Assembly (NCBI GenBank): GCA_020851835.1
Contig: JADZBZ010000336.1
Span: 1 to 10,476, forward strand
Reading direction: 5' to 3'
DNA length: 10,476 nucleotides
Source: Acidobacteriota bacterium
Lineage (GTDB): Bacteria > Acidobacteriota > Vicinamibacteria > Vicinamibacterales > UBA2999
Shown piece after piece: positions 6,504 to 10,476 of the stretch. The notes beneath the pieces were generated by a model. That model was not told the DNA's origin. It did no database searches and saw nothing but the letters and a program-made list of their open reading frames with translations. How positions within the stretch are numbered: position 1 is the stretch's first letter; each line of letters begins with the position of its first letter. Position numbers and translations under genes: made by a program.

Positions 6504-8693
6504 ATGATGTCGTTCGGTTCGGGGCGGTGGGCCGTGGCGGTGCTGGCAGTCTCGGTGTGCCTCGGGTTTGCCGCGCCGGCGCTGGCCCAGCGTGCGTGGT
6601 CCGTCCCGCTCGACCTCACGCCCGGTGGCCAGCAGGCGCGCCGGCCGAGGCTGGCCATGGACGACAACGGTCACGCGCTGGCCACCTGGATTCGCGAGCA
6701 GGGCACGGCCCGCGTCACGCAGTCGTCGCGGCTCGCCGGCGCCAGCCTCATCTGGACGCTGCCCGCCAACATCTCGGCGCCCTCCACGGAAGCCGCCCTC
6801 GAAGGCACCGACGTCGCCCTCAACGGCAGCGGTGACGGCGTCGCCGCATGGGTGCATCGCGAGCCCGGCTCCGACCCGGCACGCCAGCGCATTCAGGCGG
6901 CCCGTTACGATGGCGTTGCGGCCGCGTGGGGAACGCCCGTCAATCTGAGCGCACCCGTGGAGACGGCCGTGCATCCGCGCGTCGGACTCGATGCCGCGGG
7001 CAACGCGCTCGTCATCTGGGTGGCCAGCGGGCCGACCACGCGAGTCGTGCAGGGCGCGCGTTACGATGCCGCCGCCGGCGAATGGAGCGCGCTCGTCACG
7101 CTGTCGGTCGATGGCGGAGACATCGCCGGTGAGCCCGCGCTCTCGATGGACGATGCGGGCGATGGCGTGGCGGTCTGGGCGCGCGGCAACGGCAGTGTCA
7201 CCATCGTGCAGGCCTCCGCCTACGACGGCGCCTCGGGCGCGTGGAGCGCGCCGGTCGACCTGTCCGCCGTGGGGTACCCGGCATCCGATCCCCACGTGTC
7301 TCGGGCGCGCACCGGCGTAGCGGCCGTGGCTGTCTGGACGCGCTCGAACGGCACGACTCAGCTGATCGAGTCGTCCCGCCTCGATCCCGGGCCGGGCACG
7401 TGGAGCGACCCCGTGACGCTGTCCTACGCGGGCGCCGACGCCTTCGAGTCAGACGTGATCGCCGACGAGGACGGCAACGCGCTTGCGGCCTGGACGCGGT
7501 TCGACGGCAATTTCCGCTCGCTGCAGACCGCGCGCTATTCCGTCTCGGCGGCCGCCTGGTCGCCAGCCGCCAACCGCACGGCCGGCGGCAACGTGCAGGG
7601 CCCGAACCTGAGCATGGACGCGGCGGGCAACGCCGCCCTCATCTGGACGCGGTCCAACGGCGTCCACGACGTCGTGCAGGCCGCGTTCTTCGACGCGGCC
7701 CTCGATGTGTGGAGTGCCACGAACGACCTGTCGCAGCCATTCGCCACCGCGCGGGTCCCGCGAGTACGGCTCGATGCGACGGGCGATGCGGTGGCCGTGT
7801 GGCAGCTCGACGCCGACTACCAGATCGTCCAGGCCAGCGTCTTCACCATCAGCACCGCGCCGCGGCTACAGCCGGCCGGCGTCGCCGGTCCCTTTATCAC
7901 CCTGTCGTGGACACCGCCCACCAGCGGGGTTCCGCCCAGCGCCTACACCATCGTCGCCAGCGCGGTGCCCGGCGGCGCGCCCATCGCGTCGCTGCCGGTC
8001 GGATTGCTGGTCTCGACGACCGTCATGGCACCCGACGGGGTGTATTACGTGCGCGTGATGGCCACGGTGGGCACCGGCGAGGTCCCGTCGAACGAGATCA
8101 CTGTCGTCGTCGGGTTCGGGCCAGCGCCGACCGAGCCGCTGAACTTCGTCGCGACCGTCGAAGCGAGCGCCGTCACGCTCACGTGGACTCCGCCGCTCAA
8201 CGCCGCGATCGCACCGGTCCAGACCTACGTGGTCGAGGCTGGCAGCGAGCCGGGCCTCGCCGACCTGGCGTGGTTTGCCACCGGCAATGCGTTCACGACC
8301 TATGAGGCGCCCGGTGTGCCGAACGGCCGTTACTGGGTGCGCGTGCGCGCGCAAAGCGCGGGGGGCTTGAGCCCGCCCTCGATCGAGGCGCGCGTGGTGA
8401 TCGGTCTGCCCCCACCTGGCGCGCCTGTCCTGGTGCTCACCAGCGTGGCTGGAGCGACGGTCACGCTCGACTGGACGGAGGCGCCGGCGCCCGGTGCTCC
8501 GGTGAGCGGGTACCAGGTGCGGGCCGGCACGGCGCCGGGCCTGAGCAATGCCGCGGTCGTCGACCTGGCGCCAACCGATCGTCGTTACGTCGCATCGGCC
8601 GTGCCGGCGGGCACCTACTACGTGCGAGTCGTGCCGCTCAGCGCCCACGGACCTGGCGACGCGTCGAATGAAGTCGTAGTGACGGTACCGTAG
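6504..8693 (+). CDS. Secreted protein: eight-repeat propeller-like region plus three Fn3 domains
   Basis: A 729-residue exported protein of unknown function. A Sec signal peptide covers residues 1-28 (Arg8, hydrophobic 10-24, A-L-A before Gln29). Residues 32-448 hold eight degenerate repeats of 51-58 residues. Each opens with a Trp (32, 84, 142, 194, 247, 300, 352, 403) and carries a second Trp (62, 116, 172, 225, 278, 330, 381, 433) after a D-x-x-G-N-A-h-A-h-W stretch, then V-Q-A-A-R-Y-D. This is the look of an eight-bladed beta-propeller. Three fibronectin type III domains follow (about 453-536, 540-635, 637-729), each with a core Trp (469, 561, 657) and a Y-[YW]-V-R-V strand. There is no membrane anchor, catalytic motif or C-terminal sorting tag. 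It starts 39 bases after metG and ends 6 bases before tatD. Binding or surface adhesion is inference only. Confidence 0.85.
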   Translation: MMSFGSGRWAVAVLAVSVCLGFAAPALAQRAWSVPLDLTPGGQQARRPRLAMDDNGHALATWIREQGTARVTQSSRLAGASLIWTLPANISAPSTEAALEGTDVALNGSGDGVAAWVHREPGSDPARQRIQAARYDGVAAAWGTPVNLSAPVETAVHPRVGLDAAGNALVIWVASGPTTRVVQGARYDAAAGEWSALVTLSVDGGDIAGEPALSMDDAGDGVAVWARGNGSVTIVQASAYDGASGAWSAPVDLSAVGYPASDPHVSRARTGVAAVAVWTRSNGTTQLIESSRLDPGPGTWSDPVTLSYAGADAFESDVIADEDGNALAAWTRFDGNFRSLQTARYSVSAAAWSPAANRTAGGNVQGPNLSMDAAGNAALIWTRSNGVHDVVQAAFFDAALDVWSATNDLSQPFATARVPRVRLDATGDAVAVWQLDADYQIVQASVFTISTAPRLQPAGVAGPFITLSWTPPTSGVPPSAYTIVASAVPGGAPIASLPVGLLVSTTVMAPDGVYYVRVMATVGTGEVPSNEITVVVGFGPAPTEPLNFVATVEASAVTLTWTPPLNAAIAPVQTYVVEAGSEPGLADLAWFATGNAFTTYEAPGVPNGRYWVRVRAQSAGGLSPPSIEARVVIGLPPPGAPVLVLTSVAGATVTLDWTEAPAPGAPVSGYQVRAGTAPGLSNAAVVDLAPTDRRYVASAVPAGTYYVRVVPLSAHGPGDASNEVVVTVP

Positions 8694-8699
8694 GCGAGC

Positions 8700-9479
8700 A
8701 TGATTGATTCCCACTGCCACCTCGCTGGCGACGAGTTCGAGGCCGACCTGCCCGCGGTCGTCGAGCGCGCGCGTAGGGCGGGGCTGACTGGCGCGCTGGT
8801 GATTCTGGCGGCCCAGGACGATGCCGAACTGGCGCGCTGGCAGCGGGTGCGGGCGTTGTGGCCCGAGACGCGGGCCGCCGTGGGCGTGCATCCGCACCAG
8901 GCGGGGCTGTTCGCCGCCGATCCGCTGGACGCGGCCCGGCTGGTGGAGCGCCGCCTCGACGAGCTGGCGGCGGTGCGGGCCATTGGGGAGATCGGCCTCG
9001 ACTACCACTACGACTTCGCGCCGCCCGACGTGCAGCAGGCCGTGTTCCGCGCCCAGCTCGGCGTGGCGCGCGCGCGTGGGCTGCCAGTCGTGATTCACAC
9101 GCGCGAAGCCGAGGCCGACACGCTCCGGATCCTCGCCGAAAACGGGAGTGTCGATACCACGGGCGTGATCCACTGCTTCACGGGCGATGCCGCGGCCGCC
9201 GGCCGGATGCTGGCCACCGGGTACTTCGTGTCGATTCCGGGCATTGTCTCGTTTCCGAAGTCCGAATCGCTACGCGACGCCGTGCGCCAGGTGCCCGCCG
9301 ACCGGTTACTGGTGGAAACCGACAGCCCGTACCTCGCGCCGGTGCCCTTCAGGGGCCGCCGGAACGAGCCGGCTCATGTCGTCCGGGTGGCCGAGGCCGT
9401 CGCCGGCGTGCGGAGCATGGAGATGGCTGCGCTCGAGGCGCTGGTTGGGGCGAACTTCAGTCGACTGTTCCGGCCGTGA
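8700..9479 (+). CDS. tatD: TatD-family metal-dependent hydrolase
   Basis: A 259-residue TIM-barrel metallohydrolase of the TatD/YcfH/YabD group. Members are reported as 3'-5' DNases, and some as D-aminoacyl-tRNA deacylases. All metal ligands are visible: His5 and His7 (SHCH), Glu97 (GEIGLDY), His133 (VIHTR), His158 (HCFTG) and Asp208 (VETDSPYL). The length is exactly that of the family, and the C-terminal PFRGRRNEP (216-224) is typical. The ATG lies six bases after the stop of the repeat protein, with only a weak AGGCGAG element before it, so coupling to the upstream gene is probable. In Bacillus subtilis the equivalent yabD directly follows the methionyl-tRNA synthetase gene, so the metG-tatD pairing here is an ancient arrangement interrupted by the secreted protein gene. 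The symbol denotes the family, not orthology to E. coli tatD itself. Confidence 0.93.
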   Translation: MIDSHCHLAGDEFEADLPAVVERARRAGLTGALVILAAQDDAELARWQRVRALWPETRAAVGVHPHQAGLFAADPLDAARLVERRLDELAAVRAIGEIGLDYHYDFAPPDVQQAVFRAQLGVARARGLPVVIHTREAEADTLRILAENGSVDTTGVIHCFTGDAAAAGRMLATGYFVSIPGIVSFPKSESLRDAVRQVPADRLLVETDSPYLAPVPFRGRRNEPAHVVRVAEAVAGVRSMEMAALEALVGANFSRLFRP

Positions 9480-9546
9480 GCGCGACAAAGCTCAGCCCTG
9501 CAAGCATTAACGGGCGTTTCATCGCGTTGACACCGGCGCGCGCCCT

Positions 9547-10476
9547 ATGGTGAGATTGTCCAGCTTGTCGAACGCGCTCCCCAGGACCCAGGCGGACCTC
9601 ATCCAGTTGTTCGAACCCGTGCGGGCCGATCTCGAAGCGGTCGAGCGCGAGTACGCGCGACAGGTGCAGTCGCAGGTGCACGTCATCCCCGAGATTGGTG
9701 CGTACATCCAGACCAGCGGCGGCAAGCGCGTCCGGCCCGCCGTGCTGCTGATGTCGGCGCGCCTGTGCGGCTACGAGGGGCCACGTGCCGTGCTGAATGC
9801 CGCCGTGGTGGAGTTCATCCACACCGCTACGCTCGTGCACGACGACATCATCGACGATGCCGATGTGCGGCGGGGCCGGAAGGCCGTGCACTCGCGCTGG
9901 GGGAACGACGTCACGGTGCTCGCCGGCGACTTCCTCTACATCAAGTCGATGGCGATGGCCCTCACCCAGGACACGCTCGACATCGTCCGGATGCTGTGCG
10001 ACGTGACCCTGCGGATGATCGAGGGCGAGATCTACCAGCTCACCAAGAACGGCGTGGTGGACCTCTCCGAAGCCGAGCACTTCGACATCATCCATCGTAA
10101 GACGGCCCACTTGTTCGGCGGCTGTGCCGAAATCGGCGGCATGCTGGGCGAGGTGAATGCCGAGAAGCAGACCGCGCTGCGCGAGTACGGCTTCAACCTG
10201 GGCGTGATGTTCCAGCTGGTGGACGATCTGCTCGACTTCACGGGTGAAGCCGAAGCGCTCGGCAAGCCTATCGGCGGCGACCTGCGCGAAGGCAAGATCA
10301 CACTGCCCGTCATTCACCTGCTGCAGCAGGGCGAGGCCGAGGCCGACGTGCTGGTGCGCGGCATCGTTCAGGCGCGCGACGTCACGCCCGAGCAGTGGAC
10401 GCGGCTGCGGGCGCTGCTGAGCGAACACCGGTCCATCGAATATGCCTACGGGCGGGCGGTGGAGTTCGGGGAAGTC
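9547..10476 (+). CDS. Long-chain trans-polyprenyl diphosphate synthase (3' end outside window)
   Basis: A class I trans-isoprenyl diphosphate synthase that extends an allylic diphosphate with isopentenyl diphosphate. Long-chain members (IspB-like) make the side chain of ubiquinone or menaquinone. The window holds 310 codons with no stop; family length is about 320-340, so only the tail is missing. Visible are GGKRVRP (58-64), the first Asp-rich motif D99-D-I-I-D103 with DVRRG after it, KTA (185-187), the second Asp-rich motif D226-D-L-L-D230, and K240 with GGD (243-245). The residues four and five before the first motif are Thr95 and Ala94, small side chains that in this family allow long products. 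An in-frame TAA at 9508-9510 limits the start. ATG 9547 is chosen, with GTG 9550 or a nearby TTG possible. There is no clear ribosome binding site. The gap after tatD is 67 bases. Confidence 0.93.
   Translation, partial: MVRLSSLSNALPRTQADLIQLFEPVRADLEAVEREYARQVQSQVHVIPEIGAYIQTSGGKRVRPAVLLMSARLCGYEGPRAVLNAAVVEFIHTATLVHDDIIDDADVRRGRKAVHSRWGNDVTVLAGDFLYIKSMAMALTQDTLDIVRMLCDVTLRMIEGEIYQLTKNGVVDLSEAEHFDIIHRKTAHLFGGCAEIGGMLGEVNAEKQTALREYGFNLGVMFQLVDDLLDFTGEAEALGKPIGGDLREGKITLPVIHLLQQGEAEADVLVRGIVQARDVTPEQWTRLRALLSEHRSIEYAYGRAVEFGEV

Noticed and set aside
4338..7295. A 985-codon open frame on the minus strand across larC, metG and the repeat protein gene
   Set aside because: It is antisense to well-supported genes, is Arg/His/Gly-rich without domain features, and arises from the scarcity of stop codons in GC-rich DNA.
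7866..9173. A 435-codon minus-strand open frame opposite the Fn3 region and tatD
   Set aside because: It is a compositional shadow of two clear genes, has no recognisable motif and has implausible His/Arg-rich composition.
9527..9551. TTGACA at 9527-9532 as a -35 box for the polyprenyl synthase gene
   Set aside because: No acceptable -10 hexamer lies 16-18 bases downstream; the only AT-containing candidate overlaps the start codon at the wrong spacing.
9457..10428. A 323-codon minus-strand open frame opposite the polyprenyl synthase
   Set aside because: The plus strand encodes all motifs of a prenyl synthase over the same span; the minus frame shows none of any family.

Overview
This window comes from a GC-rich bacterial chromosome with closely packed genes, several of them overlapping by a few bases. 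The best guess at lineage is Acidobacteriota, perhaps Vicinamibacteria-like. This rests on the base composition, the unusual DapF motif, a GGGGC-TGAA-GCCCC hairpin repeat and a large secreted propeller/Fn3 protein. The assignment is inference and cannot be proved from the window. No phage, transposon, CRISPR array or RNA gene was seen.

Layout. (1) Positions 1-1849, plus strand: the 3' end of a diaminopimelate epimerase gene (dapF), overlapping by one base a complete DASS/SLC13-type anion:sodium symporter gene. (2) Positions 1993-2595, minus strand: a small helical lipoprotein of DUF4398 type, convergent with the transporter and divergent from radC. (3) From 2633 to the window end, plus strand: a probable operon of radC, larC, metG, a 729-residue secreted repeat protein, a TatD-family hydrolase gene, and a long-chain polyprenyl diphosphate synthase gene cut off at the window edge. 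The radC/larC and larC/metG junctions are 4-base stop/start overlaps. The following gaps are 39, 6 and 67 bases.

The genes are mostly housekeeping: lysine/peptidoglycan precursor synthesis, methionyl-tRNA synthesis, nucleic-acid or D-aminoacyl-tRNA processing, and quinone side-chain synthesis. LarC (nickel-pincer cofactor synthesis) and the exported propeller/Fn3 protein look like lineage-specific additions. I found no convincing new multi-gene system. The points most worth checking are the Cys-to-Ser change at the DapF catalytic position, the palindromic repeat with tandem copies that forms the MetG interdomain linker in frame, and the secreted eight-repeat protein placed between metG and tatD.
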